33,336 nt of DNA from Nocardioides sp. CFH 31398 (lineage in GTDB: Bacteria; Actinomycetota; Actinomycetes; Propionibacteriales; Nocardioidaceae): assembly GCF_022436705.1 (NCBI RefSeq), contig NZ_JAKUHT010000027.1, positions 1-33,336 on the forward strand, read 5' to 3'. Numbering within the stretch: position 1 is the stretch's first letter; every line of letters starts with the position of its first letter. Below the pieces are notes generated by a model, which was given only the letters and a program-made list of their open reading frames with translations, was not told the origin of the DNA and searched no databases. The translations under genes and the position numbers were made by a program. Positions 12,417 to 20,948 of this stretch are shown here, in pieces.

Positions 12417-15339
12417 GCGGACCCGTCCGGGGCAGCCGGGCGGGCTCGGCGCCCTGCTGCCCGGTCGCCCCGGACCCCATCGCCGCCCCGGTCCGGGCGG
12501 GCCGGGCGGCGACCGGGCGGGCCGGGGTGTCCTGGAGCGGCAGGCGCACGGAGAAGGTGGTGCCCGCCAGGTGCGCGGAGCGCACCAGGATCCGTCCGCC
12601 GTGGGCCGCGACCACCGAGTGGACGATCGACAGGCCGAGCCCGGTGCCCTGGATGGCGCGGCGCTGGGCCGTCGTCGACCGGAAGAACTTGGTGAACAGC
12701 CGGGACTGCTCCTCGGCGGGGATGCCGATGCCGGTGTCGCTGACCTCGAGCAGGGCCTCGCCCGCCTGGGCGCCGACCGTGATCTCGATGCGGCCGCCGT
12801 CGTCGGTGAACTTCACCGCGTTGCTGACGAGGTTCACGAGCACCCGGTCGAGGTGCTCGGGGTCGCCGTGGACGACGACGCAGTCGTCGCCCGCCCCGGG
12901 CAGCCGGTAGGTGACGGCGAGGTCCCGCCCGTGCAGCAGCGGCACGAGCGTCTCCTTGCTCCGCTCGACCAGGGCGCCCAGGTCGACGTGCTCGCGCCCC
13001 AGCTCGGCGGCGCCGGACTCGAGGCCCGACAGGGTCAGCAGGTCGTCGGCGAGGCCGATCAGCCGGTCCGCGTTGCGGGCGATCGCGTCGAGGAACGGAG
13101 CCTGGTCGGCGCGGGGCTCGTCGACGGTGCCGTCGCGCAGCATCTCGGTGTAGCCCACGATGCTGGTGACCGGCGTCCGCAGCTCGTGGCTGACGGTCGA
13201 GACGAAGTCGTTCTTGGCGTGGTCGAGCGCCTGCAGCCGCTCGACCGCGGTGCGCTCCTTCTCCAGCGCCTGCATGAGGAGCTGCTGGCTCTGGCGCTGC
13301 TCGGTGACGTCGCGGCCGATGCAGAGGAAGCCGACGCCGAGGTCGGGGTCCGCGACGATGCTGAGCGTCGTGGACACGGTCCGGGTCGACCCGTCGGCGT
13401 GACGCCACTGGAGGTCCTCGGGCACGGGGGGCTGGCCGGGCTGGATGTCGAGGGTCAGGCGGAAGAAGGACTCCTCGGCCGTCTGCAGCGCGGGGTCCAC
13501 CCCCCAGCGCTCGAGGCACTGCTCGGGGTCGAAGACGTCGACGAACGCCGACCCGACGGCCTCCTCCGCGCTGCGGCCCAGCAGACGCTCGGCGCCGGTG
13601 TTGAAGAAGGCGATGCGGCCGTCGGAGTCCGCGCCGATGATGACGGTGGTCATGGCGGCCTCGAGCAGCTGGCTCACCATGAGGCGCTGCCGGCGCTCGT
13701 CGGTGACGTCGATGCCGGTCATGATCAGCAGGTTGGGGGTGCCGTCGGGGTCGCGGGCGAAGTCGGTGCTCCACAGCACCCGCCGGCGACCACCGTCGCG
13801 GCACAGCAGCTCCGCCTCGGAGGACTTCGGCAGCTCGCTGTGGGGGAGGTCCGCGATGGCCCGCCGCAGGTCGCCCTGGCGGTCGGCGGGCAGCAGCTCC
13901 CACACGAAGCGCCCGACGAGGTCGTGCTCCTCCCAGCCGAGCATGGCCGTCGCGGCCGGGTTCGCGGCCACGAGGATGCCGTCGACGTCGACGATGAGGA
14001 TCAGGCACGCGGCGGTCTCGGCGACCGCACGGCTGAGCTCGCGCTCGCGGTCGGCGGCGCGGTGGGCCTCCCGGACGGGCGTCAGGTCGACGAGCTGCGC
14101 CGAACGGGTGTCGCCGGCGTCGGTGCCGCGGGGCCCCGAGACGGCGACGCCGATGCGGGTGCCGGCGCGGCTCGTGAGGCTGACCTCGTCGCGCCAGGCG
14201 TCACCGTCGAGGACGCAGCGGCGCACGGCGTCACGGTCGACGTCGAACAGGTCCTGCAACCGGCGTCCGAGCACCTCGTCGCGGCGTCCGCCGATCATGT
14301 CGCCGGCCACGTCGTTGAGGTCGATGACGACGAGGTCGCCCTCCTCCTCGTGCAGCTCGAGGAGGCCGACCACGGACTCGGAGAAGCTGCGGCGCAGGTT
14401 CCGCTCGCTGTCCAGGACGCGCGAGAGGAGCTCACGGCGCTGCTCCAGGGCCAGGGCGAGCGGGAGGGCCACCAAGACGGCGCAGATGACGTACGACTGG
14501 CTCAGCGCGGCGTAGAAGTAGGCGGCGTAGGTGTCGCCGGCGGTCGTGGCGAACAGGCCGACCCCGAGTCGGGCCGCCACGGTGATCGCGACGGCGAGCG
14601 CGATGAGCTCGACGACGACGACCCGCGTGCCGAGCCGCAGCCCCGCCCACACGAGCAGGGGGAGCGGGGCGAGGGCCAGCAGCCCCGCGCTGGTCGGCTC
14701 GGACACGGTCAGCGCGAGGGCGAGGGCGAGCGCGAGGCCCTGGACGGTGGTCTCCCAGCGCGGGGCGCGGACGCGCCGCTGCCCCCGGAAGGCGAGCGCG
14801 GCGGCCACCACGGTGAGCGTGCCGGCGAGGTGGGACGCCGTCGTGTTGCGCAGCAGGGCGAGGAGCTCGCCGCCCGCGCCCTCGACGGCGACGGTCAGGA
14901 CGACGAGGGAGGAGCAGGCCAGGGCGCCCAGCGACGAGGCGAGCGCGATGCGCCAGAAATCGTCCAGCCGGCTCAGCGGGTTCTCGCGCCCGGTGCGTCC
15001 GTGGCCGAGCAGCACCCTCAGCACGACCGTCGCGACGGCGACCTCGGCCAGCACCGCGACGCCGAACGGGACGGACAGCTCCAGGGTGCGACCACCCAGC
15101 CAGATGGCGAGCGTGGAGACCGGCCAGCACAGCGCGACCAGCGCGGTCGCCGCCCGGCGCGAGGCGAGGAACGCGAGGACCACCGCGTAGCCGGACGCCG
15201 GCCACCACGACGAGCTCGGGGCCCCCGCGGGCGCCAGGCCGACCGAGCTCCACGTCAGCAGGAAGACGCCGACGAGGCCCGCCGGCAGCACGAGGCGTGC
15301 CGGCAGGGCACGCTCACGCAGCGGCTCGACCCGGGACAT
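12403..15339 (-). CDS. membrane sensor histidine kinase (MASE1-like, three PAS domains)
   Basis: A 978-residue hybrid of sensor and kinase domains. Residues 1-298 hold about eight hydrophobic helices with SSWWPASG near the start, as in MASE1 sensors. PAS domains lie near 315-420, 438-560 (VDGILVAANPAATAMLGW) and 565-690 (DGRIAFFNTGAERLLG, ending GRDVTEQR). The HisKA box SHELRTP has the phospho-accepting His at 718. The ATPase domain has the N box NLVSNAVKF, DTGIGIP and GTGLGLSIVHSVVAAHGG (about 830-930). A low-complexity Ala/Arg/Gly tail follows. No response regulator gene lies nearby, so it is an orphan kinase in this window. Its end overlaps leuA by 14 nt, convergent. The signal is unknown. 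Confidence 0.92.
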   Translation of the reverse strand: MSRVEPLRERALPARLVLPAGLVGVFLLTWSSVGLAPAGAPSSSWWPASGYAVVLAFLASRRAATALVALCWPVSTLAIWLGGRTLELSVPFGVAVLAEVAVATVVLRVLLGHGRTGRENPLSRLDDFWRIALASSLGALACSSLVVLTVAVEGAGGELLALLRNTTASHLAGTLTVVAAALAFRGQRRVRAPRWETTVQGLALALALALTVSEPTSAGLLALAPLPLLVWAGLRLGTRVVVVELIALAVAITVAARLGVGLFATTAGDTYAAYFYAALSQSYVICAVLVALPLALALEQRRELLSRVLDSERNLRRSFSESVVGLLELHEEEGDLVVIDLNDVAGDMIGGRRDEVLGRRLQDLFDVDRDAVRRCVLDGDAWRDEVSLTSRAGTRIGVAVSGPRGTDAGDTRSAQLVDLTPVREAHRAADRERELSRAVAETAACLILIVDVDGILVAANPAATAMLGWEEHDLVGRFVWELLPADRQGDLRRAIADLPHSELPKSSEAELLCRDGGRRRVLWSTDFARDPDGTPNLLIMTGIDVTDERRQRLMVSQLLEAAMTTVIIGADSDGRIAFFNTGAERLLGRSAEEAVGSAFVDVFDPEQCLERWGVDPALQTAEESFFRLTLDIQPGQPPVPEDLQWRHADGSTRTVSTTLSIVADPDLGVGFLCIGRDVTEQRQSQQLLMQALEKERTAVERLQALDHAKNDFVSTVSHELRTPVTSIVGYTEMLRDGTVDEPRADQAPFLDAIARNADRLIGLADDLLTLSGLESGAAELGREHVDLGALVERSKETLVPLLHGRDLAVTYRLPGAGDDCVVVHGDPEHLDRVLVNLVSNAVKFTDDGGRIEITVGAQAGEALLEVSDTGIGIPAEEQSRLFTKFFRSTTAQRRAIQGTGLGLSIVHSVVAAHGGRILVRSAHLAGTTFSVRLPLQDTPARPVAARPARTGAAMGSGATGQQGAEPARLPRTGPLNRG

Positions 15340-15458
15340 ACACCGAGTCTCGCGGCCCCGGGAGGGCTGACCTAGGGACTTGCGGATCCCTTGCAGAAGT
15401 CTCCCGTCGGCGCACAGCCTGCGGTCCCGCGGTCCGGGACGTCAACGGCGCGTCCGCC

Positions 15459-15464
15459 TACAGT
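15459..15464 (+). promoter_or_regulatory. -10 box TACAGT of the hydrolase gene (leaderless)
   Basis: TACAGT ends 6 nt before the GTG at 15471, with no Shine-Dalgarno sequence. Confidence 0.5.
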
Positions 15465-15470
15465 GACCGC

Positions 15471-16427
15471 GTGCCCATCGGAGCCCCCTCCCCGCTCGTG
15501 TCCGAGCGCATCGGTCAGTTCTTCGTCGGCGAGGACGGCTCGCGCGACCGCCTCGAGTACACCGAGTACGGCTCGGGCGACGCGTGGGTGGTGCTGCTGC
15601 ACGGCCAGCTGATGCCGCGGCGGATGTGCCAGCCGCTGGCGCGGTCGCTCGCCGCCGAGGGCCTGCACGTCGTCGCGCTCGACCTCCTCGGCCACGGACG
15701 CTCCGACCGGCCCGCCGACCCGCTGGCGTACTCCATGACCGCGTTCGGCTCCCAGGTCCTGGCGCTGCTCGACCACCTCGGCGCCGCCGAGGCCGTCGTC
15801 GGGGGGACCTCCCTGGGCGCGAACGTGTCGTTGGAGGTCGCGGTGGCGGCGCCCGAACGGGTCCGCGGCCTGCTGCTCGAGATGCCGGTGCTGGACAACG
15901 CGCTGGAGGCGGGCCTGATCGCCTTCGCCCCGTTGATGCTGGCCGGGCGCTTCCTGCCCTGGACCGTCGACGGGCTGCGGCTGCTGACCCGTCCGATCCC
16001 GCGCGGCCTGGTGCCGTTCTGGGCCGGGATCGTCCTCGACACCCTCGACCAGCGGGCCGACGCGCTCGCCGCCGTCGTCCACGGCATCTTCTTCGGCCGG
16101 GTGGCCCCGCCGTCCGTCGAGCGCCGGGGCATCACCGTCCCGGCCCTGGTCGTCGGCCACCCCTCGGACCCGATCCACCCGGCGGCCGACGCCGCCATGC
16201 TCGCCGGCGAGATGCCGAACGCCGAGTTCGTCCGCGCCCACAGCATCCTGGAGTGGCGGATCCGGCCGGCCCGCCTGGACGCCGTCGCCGGGGCCTTCGT
16301 CCGGGAGTGCTGGCGCTCCGCCGCGAAGCCCGCGAGCCGGGCCCGGCGCACGAGCCGGAGCGGGGGCCGGAGCACGAGCCGGCGCACGACCCGGCCTGCG
16401 GCCACGGGGACCTCGGACCCGGCATGA
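15471..16427 (+). CDS. alpha/beta-hydrolase fold protein
   Basis: A 318-residue alpha/beta hydrolase. VVLLHGQLMPRRM gives the oxyanion-hole HG; DLLGHGRSDRP is the usual loop; GGTSLGANVSLEVA carries the nucleophile Ser in the G-x-S-x-G elbow; the late Asp (VVGHPSDPIHP) and a His near RAHSILEWR would complete the triad. The substrate is unknown. A longer frame extends upstream, but GTG at 15471 sits 6 nt after TACAGT and marks the start of homology. The last ~40 residues are a low-complexity basic tail (Arg/Ser/Thr, RARRTSRSGG) encoded by GAGCCGG-like micro-repeats; this tail is unusual for the family. It ends 7 nt before recO. Confidence 0.85.
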   Translation: MPIGAPSPLVSERIGQFFVGEDGSRDRLEYTEYGSGDAWVVLLHGQLMPRRMCQPLARSLAAEGLHVVALDLLGHGRSDRPADPLAYSMTAFGSQVLALLDHLGAAEAVVGGTSLGANVSLEVAVAAPERVRGLLLEMPVLDNALEAGLIAFAPLMLAGRFLPWTVDGLRLLTRPIPRGLVPFWAGIVLDTLDQRADALAAVVHGIFFGRVAPPSVERRGITVPALVVGHPSDPIHPAADAAMLAGEMPNAEFVRAHSILEWRIRPARLDAVAGAFVRECWRSAAKPASRARRTSRSGGRSTSRRTTRPAATGTSDPA

Positions 16428-16434
16428 TGGTGCG

Positions 16435-17181
16435 GTGCCCGTCTACTGCGACGAGGCGGTCGTCCTGCGCACGCAGAAGCTCGGCGAGGCCGACCGCATC
16501 ATCACCCTGCTGACCCGCCGGCACGGGCGCGTCCGCGCCGTCGCCCGCGGCGCCCGGCGGACCACCTCGCGGTGGGGCTCACGGCTGGAGCCCTTCACCC
16601 ACGTCGACCTGCAGCTCGCCCAGGGCCGGACCCTCGACGTGGTGACCCAGGCGGTGACGCTGGACCCGTTCTCCATCAGCCTGCGGGCCGACTACGACCG
16701 CTACACGGCCGGGACGGCGATGCTAGAGACGGCCGAGCGGCTGGTGGTCGAGGAGAAGGAGCCCGCCGTCCAGCAGTTCCTGCTGCTGGTGGGCGGCCTG
16801 CGAGCGATGACGGGCGCGGTGGCCGCGACCGGCGAGACCCGCCGTCCCGAGCAGGTCCTGGACTCCTACCTGCTGCGCTCCCTGTCCGTGGCCGGGTACG
16901 CGCCGTCGTTCGACGCCTGTGCCCGGTGCGGCGAGACCGGTGAGCACCGCTGGTTCTCCCCGGCCGCGGGCGGCATGCTCTGCGGACGCTGCCGCGTGCC
17001 CGGCTCGGCGACGGTGTCGGCGGGGACGCCGCAGCTGCTCGGCGCCCTGCTCGCCGGGGACTGGCCGGAGGTGGCGCGCGCCGAGGACCGCCAGCGCCGC
17101 GAGGCCGGGGGGATGGTGTCGGCCTACCTGGCGTGGCACCTCGAGCGCGGACTGCGGTCCCTGGCCCACGTGGAGCGCTGA
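16435..17181 (+). CDS. recO: DNA repair protein RecO
   Basis: A 248-residue recombination mediator that loads RecA with RecR and anneals single-stranded DNA. The N-terminal OB fold opens with VYCDEAVVLRTQKLGEADRIITLLT, the classic RecO start. The C-terminal zinc finger is CARC ... CGRC (about residues 162-186). GTG at 16435 gives this start; CATGAT 6 nt upstream may be a leaderless -10 box. Usually recO is followed directly by uppS; here a MarR gene on the opposite strand is inserted between them. Confidence 0.96.
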   Translation: MPVYCDEAVVLRTQKLGEADRIITLLTRRHGRVRAVARGARRTTSRWGSRLEPFTHVDLQLAQGRTLDVVTQAVTLDPFSISLRADYDRYTAGTAMLETAERLVVEEKEPAVQQFLLLVGGLRAMTGAVAATGETRRPEQVLDSYLLRSLSVAGYAPSFDACARCGETGEHRWFSPAAGGMLCGRCRVPGSATVSAGTPQLLGALLAGDWPEVARAEDRQRREAGGMVSAYLAWHLERGLRSLAHVER

Positions 17182-17207
17182 GGTGGGCCGCAGCCCCGTG
17201 CGACCGA

Positions 17208-17238
17208 CGACGGCCCGACCGCGCGGGCCGGGCCGTCG
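17208..17238. terminator. bidirectional hairpin between recO and the MarR gene
   Basis: CGACGGCCCG (17208-17217) and CGGGCCGTCG (17229-17238) form a perfect 10-bp stem with an 11-nt loop in the convergent gap. No U-tract, as is usual in such GC-rich genomes. Confidence 0.6.
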
Positions 17239-17245
17239 CGGCCGG

Positions 17246-17701
17246 TCAGGCGTTCGAGGTGTCCTTGCGTCGCGTCCAGTCCGCGACGTCGGAGTTGAAG
17301 CGGGACAGCAGGCGCAGGAACGAGACCTGGTCGTCCTCGGGCCACGAGCCCAACAGGGCCTCGAGGGCGGAGCGGCGCGCCTCACGGGCGCTGGCGACGG
17401 TGTCGCGACCCAGGTCGGTGAGGTGGAGGATCGTGGCTCGGCGGTCGGAGGAGTCCTGGATCCGCTCGACCAGCCCGAGGCGCGACACGGTCTGCACCTG
17501 GCGGGTGACGGTCGAGGGGTCGAGGTCGAAGGCCTGCGCGATGCGGCCGATGCGCTGCGGTCCCTCGTCGTCGAGGAGGCAGAGGATCGAGTAGCTGGAG
17601 CGCTCGATCTCTGCCTCGCTCGACCCGGCGACGTGCAGTCGGGGGCTGCGCCGGTGCAGGGTCAGGAGCTGTTGCTCGATCTCGGCGTTGATGCTGGACA
17701 C
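17246..17701 (-). CDS. MarR-family transcriptional regulator
   Basis: A 151-residue winged-helix regulator. The recognition region is RIGRIAQAFDLDPSTVTRQVQTVSRLGLVER, followed by the wing DSSDRRATILHLTDLGRDTV, an unmistakable MarR pattern (D-x-R-x2 near the wing tip). The GTG start at 17701 is preceded by AAAGGTG. It lies divergent to uppS across an A/T-rich stretch (17751-17783), which is the likely site of its own promoter and operator, though no clear palindrome is visible. The neighbouring genes (recO, uppS) do not suggest a ligand. It interrupts an otherwise conserved recO-uppS pair, so it is probably a later insertion. Confidence 0.92.
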   Translation of the reverse strand: MSSINAEIEQQLLTLHRRSPRLHVAGSSEAEIERSSYSILCLLDDEGPQRIGRIAQAFDLDPSTVTRQVQTVSRLGLVERIQDSSDRRATILHLTDLGRDTVASAREARRSALEALLGSWPEDDQVSFLRLLSRFNSDVADWTRRKDTSNA

Positions 17702-17874
17702 GGGTGGTCACCTTTGTGCGGGGGCGGTCACGACGTGGGGGGAGGACGACAGTTTAGTGGGAAGTGTGTGTTTCAACTATCCATGAGCCGAGACGGAAGC
17801 CTGAAGAGATGCTCAAGGGCCTCGCGCAGGAGCGACTTGCGGCCCCCGACAGGCCCCGAAGGAGAGGTGCGCAG

Positions 17875-18645
17875 GTGAGACGACGAGAGGTCCGCGCCCC
17901 CGCCCCGCACCCCTCCGGAGCCCGGCCGCCCGCGGTGCCGGCCGACCTGGTGCCGGGCCACGTGGCCGTGATCATGGACGGCAACGGCCGGTGGGCCAAG
18001 CAGCGCGGCCTCCCGCGCACCGCCGGCCACGAGCGCGGCGAGGACTCCCTGTTCGACGTGGTCGAGGGCGCCATCCAGATCGGCGTGCGCGCGGTCTCGG
18101 CGTACGCCTTCTCGACCGAGAACTGGACCCGCTCGCCGGACGAGGTCCGGTTCCTCATGGGGTTCAACCGCGACGTGATCCGTCGGCGGCGCGACCAGAT
18201 GCACGAGCTGGGTGTGCGCGTCCGGTGGGCGGGACGGCGTCCACGGCTGTGGCGCTCGGTCGTCGACGAGCTCCGCGTCGCCGAGGAGATGACGAAGGAC
18301 AACGACGTCCTCACGTTGACCATGTGCGTCAACTACGGGGGCCGCGCCGAGCTGGCCGACGCGGCGCGCTCGATCGCCCGCGAGGCCGCGGCCGGGCGAC
18401 TGGACCCGGACCGGGTGGGGGAGAAGACGCTCGCGAAGCACCTGTACGTGCCCGAGCTGCCGGACGCCGACATGGTGTGGCGGACGTCGGGGGAGCAGCG
18501 GCTGTCCAACTTCATGCTGTGGCAGGCGGCGTACTCGGAGATGGTCTTCACCGACGTGCTCTGGCCGGACGTCGACCGCCGCGACCTCTGGGCCGCGATC
18601 GAGACGTACGCCGGCCGCTCCCGGCGCTACGGCGGCGCGACCTGA
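17875..18645 (+). CDS. uppS: isoprenyl transferase (polyprenyl diphosphate synthase)
   Basis: A 256-residue cis-prenyltransferase that builds the polyprenyl carrier lipid for cell-wall synthesis. HVAVIMDGNGRWAK holds the catalytic Asp; FSTENWTRSPDEV, CVNYGGRAEL and RTSGEQRLSNFMLWQAAYSE are the conserved substrate-binding blocks; the end FTDVLWPDVDRRDL is normal. Chain length (C50 or C55) cannot be told. The frame stays open upstream to GTG 17764, but the GTG at 17875 with GGAGAGG upstream matches where actinobacterial homologues begin (RRREVRAPAPHPSGARPP). A perfect hairpin lies just past the stop. Confidence 0.94.
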   Translation: MRRREVRAPAPHPSGARPPAVPADLVPGHVAVIMDGNGRWAKQRGLPRTAGHERGEDSLFDVVEGAIQIGVRAVSAYAFSTENWTRSPDEVRFLMGFNRDVIRRRRDQMHELGVRVRWAGRRPRLWRSVVDELRVAEEMTKDNDVLTLTMCVNYGGRAELADAARSIAREAAAGRLDPDRVGEKTLAKHLYVPELPDADMVWRTSGEQRLSNFMLWQAAYSEMVFTDVLWPDVDRRDLWAAIETYAGRSRRYGGAT

Positions 18646-18650
18646 CCTGC

Positions 18651-18674
18651 CCCGACGCCCCGGCCGGCGTCGGG
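18651..18674. terminator. hairpin between uppS and zur (convergent)
   Basis: CCCGACGCC (18651-18659) and GGCGTCGGG (18666-18674) form a perfect 9-bp stem with a 6-nt loop, 6 nt after the uppS stop. It can serve both strands. Confidence 0.65.
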
Positions 18675-18708
18675 CGGCCGGACCTGCGGTGGGGGGCCGG
18701 GGACGGGC

Positions 18709-19131
18709 TCAGGCCCTCGCGGCGCACTCCGCGCAGGTGCCGAAGAGCTCGAGGGTGTGGGCGACGTCGGTGAAGCCGTGCTCGGACGCCACGGCGGACG
18801 TCCAGCGCTCGACGGCCGGCCCCTCGACCTCGACGGTGCGCCCGCAGCTGCGGCAGACCAGGTGGTGGTGGTGGGTCCCCGAGCAGCGGCGGTAGATCGC
18901 CTCGCCGTCCTCGGTGCGCAGCATGTCCACCTCGCCGGCCGCGGACAGGCGCTGCAGGGTGCGGTAGACCGTCGCCAGCCCGACGCGGTTGCCGCTGCGG
19001 CCGAGCAGCTCGTGGATCTCCTGCGCCGAGCGGAAGTCGTCGAACGACTCCAGCGCGTCGGCGACGGCGCGTCGCTGGCGGGTGGGTCGACCGGCGGAGG
19101 ACGCCGAGGACTCGGCGTCAGTGCTCGTCAT
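18709..19131 (-). CDS. zur: Fur-family zinc regulator Zur
   Basis: A 140-residue Fur-family repressor. The N-terminal winged helix contains RPTRQRRAVADAL and VGLATVYRTLQRL. The metal-binding part has GTHHHHLVCRSCG (CxxC) and ends with CAECAARA (second CxxC), forming the structural zinc site. Zur rather than Fur is inferred because it is the last gene of a zinc-uptake operon and Zur-like boxes precede znuA. ATG at 19131 is chosen because GGAGGTCACT sits directly before it; an in-frame ATG at 19167 lacks such a site. It overlaps the 3' end of znuB by 14 nt, so all four genes are probably co-translated. Confidence 0.93.
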   Translation of the reverse strand: MTSTDAESSASSAGRPTRQRRAVADALESFDDFRSAQEIHELLGRSGNRVGLATVYRTLQRLSAAGEVDMLRTEDGEAIYRRCSGTHHHHLVCRSCGRTVEVEGPAVERWTSAVASEHGFTDVAHTLELFGTCAECAARA

Positions 19132-20131
19132 AGTGACCTCCGTGGGGGGCGTGTCGGTGCCCGTCATGAAGGTAGTCGACGTGGTCGCCGTGCTCGACCG
19201 CCGGATGGCCGCAGCCGTCGCCGTGCTCGTGGGTGTGCTCGTCGACGGCGTGGGCGCCGGCGGGCGCGGCGACCGGCAGGGTCTCGGCGGCGAACGGCAC
19301 CCGCAGGGCGCGTCGCCGCCGCAGCCACACGCCGACCGGCCAGGTCAGCAGGAAGCCGGCCAGCGCGACCAGGACGATCGTCGGCCCCGGGGCGACCCGG
19401 GCCGAGAACGACAGGTACGCCGCCAGCAGCAGCCCGCCGAGCGCGGCGCCGAGGCCGAGCGCCATCGCGAGCCAGACCGTGCGGCGGAAGGAGCCCACGA
19501 GCTGCTGGGCCGTCGCGACGGGGATGATCATGAGCGCCGACACCAGCAGGAGCCCGACGGTGCGCATCGCGACGGTGACCGTGACGGCCGCCATCACGGC
19601 GACCAGCACGTTGTAGGCCCGCACCCGCAGCCCGGCCACGCGCGCGAACTCGGGGTCGTGGGTCACGGCGAACAGCTGCGGCAGCAGGCCGATCGCCACC
19701 ACCACGATGACGGCGGCCAGCACCATCGTGAACCACACGTCCGCCACCGAGATCGTGGTGATCGCGCCGAAGAGGAACTCCTGCAGCCGGCTGGCCGACT
19801 CGCCGGCCACCCCGGTCACGAGGACGCCGCCGGCGAGGCCGCCGTAGAACAGCAGGGCGAGCGCGACGTCGCCCCCGGTGCGCCCGTACTCCCGGATCAG
19901 CTCGATCGCGACCGCCCCCAGCACGGCGACGACGACCGCCGTCCAGGTGGGGGAGGTCCCGGTGGCCAGGCCGAGCGCGACGCCGGTGACGGCGACGTGG
20001 CCGATCCCGTCGCCCATCAGCGCGAGGCGGCGCTGGACGAGGTAGATCCCGACCAGCGGGGCGGCCAGGCCGACGAACACCGCGGCGATCAGCGCCCGCT
20101 GCATGAACTCGTACGACAGCAGCTCGATCAC
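19118..20131 (-). CDS. znuB: zinc ABC transporter permease with His-rich C-terminal tail
   Basis: A 337-residue ABC-3 family permease with about eight transmembrane helices; QRRLALMGDGIGHVAVTGVALGL is the conserved segment that contacts the ATPase, and VGLLLVSALMIIPVATAQQ is also typical. The last ~45 residues (from HAVDEHTHEHGDG to the end) contain 13 His with many Asp/Glu, which is not normal for the family and probably binds zinc. The GTG start overlaps the znuC stop (GTGA). It works with ZnuC and ZnuA to import Zn(II); manganese remains possible from sequence alone, but the zur gene argues for zinc. Confidence 0.93.
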   Translation of the reverse strand: MIELLSYEFMQRALIAAVFVGLAAPLVGIYLVQRRLALMGDGIGHVAVTGVALGLATGTSPTWTAVVVAVLGAVAIELIREYGRTGGDVALALLFYGGLAGGVLVTGVAGESASRLQEFLFGAITTISVADVWFTMVLAAVIVVVAIGLLPQLFAVTHDPEFARVAGLRVRAYNVLVAVMAAVTVTVAMRTVGLLLVSALMIIPVATAQQLVGSFRRTVWLAMALGLGAALGGLLLAAYLSFSARVAPGPTIVLVALAGFLLTWPVGVWLRRRRALRVPFAAETLPVAAPAGAHAVDEHTHEHGDGCGHPAVEHGDHVDYLHDGHRHAPHGGHYDEH

Positions 20132-20928
20132 GGCCGGCCCCCGAGGCGGTCGACGGGCGCGCCGAGGTGCGGGACGTGGTCGTCGCGCACCGGGCGGTCC
20201 CCGTCGTGGTGGTGGTGGTCGTGCGACGCCGAGGCGTGGGCGCCGGGCACGTCGGCGACGATGCGCCCCTCGCGGACGGTGACGGTGCGGTCGACCAGGG
20301 GCGCCAGCGGGCCCAGCTCGTGGGTGACGAGGACGACGGTCGCGCCGGCGGCGGACACGGTGCGCAGGGCGTCCGCCAGGGCCTGCTGGTTGGCGGCGTC
20401 GACGCCGGCGGTGGGCTCGTCGAGCACGTAGAGGTCCGGGCCGGACACCAGGGCGCGGGCGATCAGGACCCGCTGCTGCTGCCCGCCGGACAGGGTGGTC
20501 ACGGGCTCGGTGGCGCGGTCGGCGAGGCCGACGACCTCCAGGGCCTCGCGGACGGCGTCCCGGTCCGCGCGCCGCAGAGGACGCAGCAGGGACCGGTGCA
20601 CCAGGCGGCCCGAGGCCACCACCTCCCACACCGACGCCGGGACCCCGGACCCCGCGCCGGAGCGCTGCGGCACGTAGCCCACCCGCCGCCAGTCGGTGAA
20701 GCGCTGCTGCTCGACCCCGAACAGGCGAACGGAGCCGGTGGTGACCGGGCGCAGGCCGACCACGGCACGGATCAGCGTCGACTTGCCGGAGCCGTTGGCG
20801 CCGACGACGGCGACGAACTCGCCGCCACGGACCGTGAGGTCGACGTCGCGCAGCACGGGTCGCCCACCCAGCACGACACCGCCGCCGAGGACCTCGACGA
20901 CGGTGCCGTGGGCGTCAGGAGCGGTCAC
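20128..20928 (-). CDS. znuC: zinc ABC transporter ATP-binding protein
   Basis: A 266-residue ABC ATPase. Walker A is GANGSGKST, the signature LSGGQQQRVLIARAL, Walker B LYVLDEPTAGVD, and the switch His is in VTHEL. The last ~40 residues are His-rich (ASASHDHHHHDGD, then DDHVPHLG), an extension beyond the normal domain that may bind metal. GTG at 20928 is chosen as start; it lies 20 nt after the znuA stop and has no strong Shine-Dalgarno sequence, so a start a few codons downstream is possible. The longer frame upstream only reads through znuA in the wrong frame. Confidence 0.93.
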   Translation of the reverse strand: MTAPDAHGTVVEVLGGGVVLGGRPVLRDVDLTVRGGEFVAVVGANGSGKSTLIRAVVGLRPVTTGSVRLFGVEQQRFTDWRRVGYVPQRSGAGSGVPASVWEVVASGRLVHRSLLRPLRRADRDAVREALEVVGLADRATEPVTTLSGGQQQRVLIARALVSGPDLYVLDEPTAGVDAANQQALADALRTVSAAGATVVLVTHELGPLAPLVDRTVTVREGRIVADVPGAHASASHDHHHHDGDRPVRDDHVPHLGAPVDRLGGRP

Positions 20929-20948
20929 CGACGACCGCGGGTCGGACC

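Noticed and set aside
12571..15375. 934-codon plus-strand open frame opposite the histidine kinase
   Set aside because: Low-complexity translation without motifs; the minus strand encodes a complete kinase with all catalytic boxes.
17764..17874. 37-residue N-terminal extension of UppS from GTG 17764
   Set aside because: It lies in the A/T-rich control region without a ribosome-binding site, and the sequence does not look like the family N-terminus.
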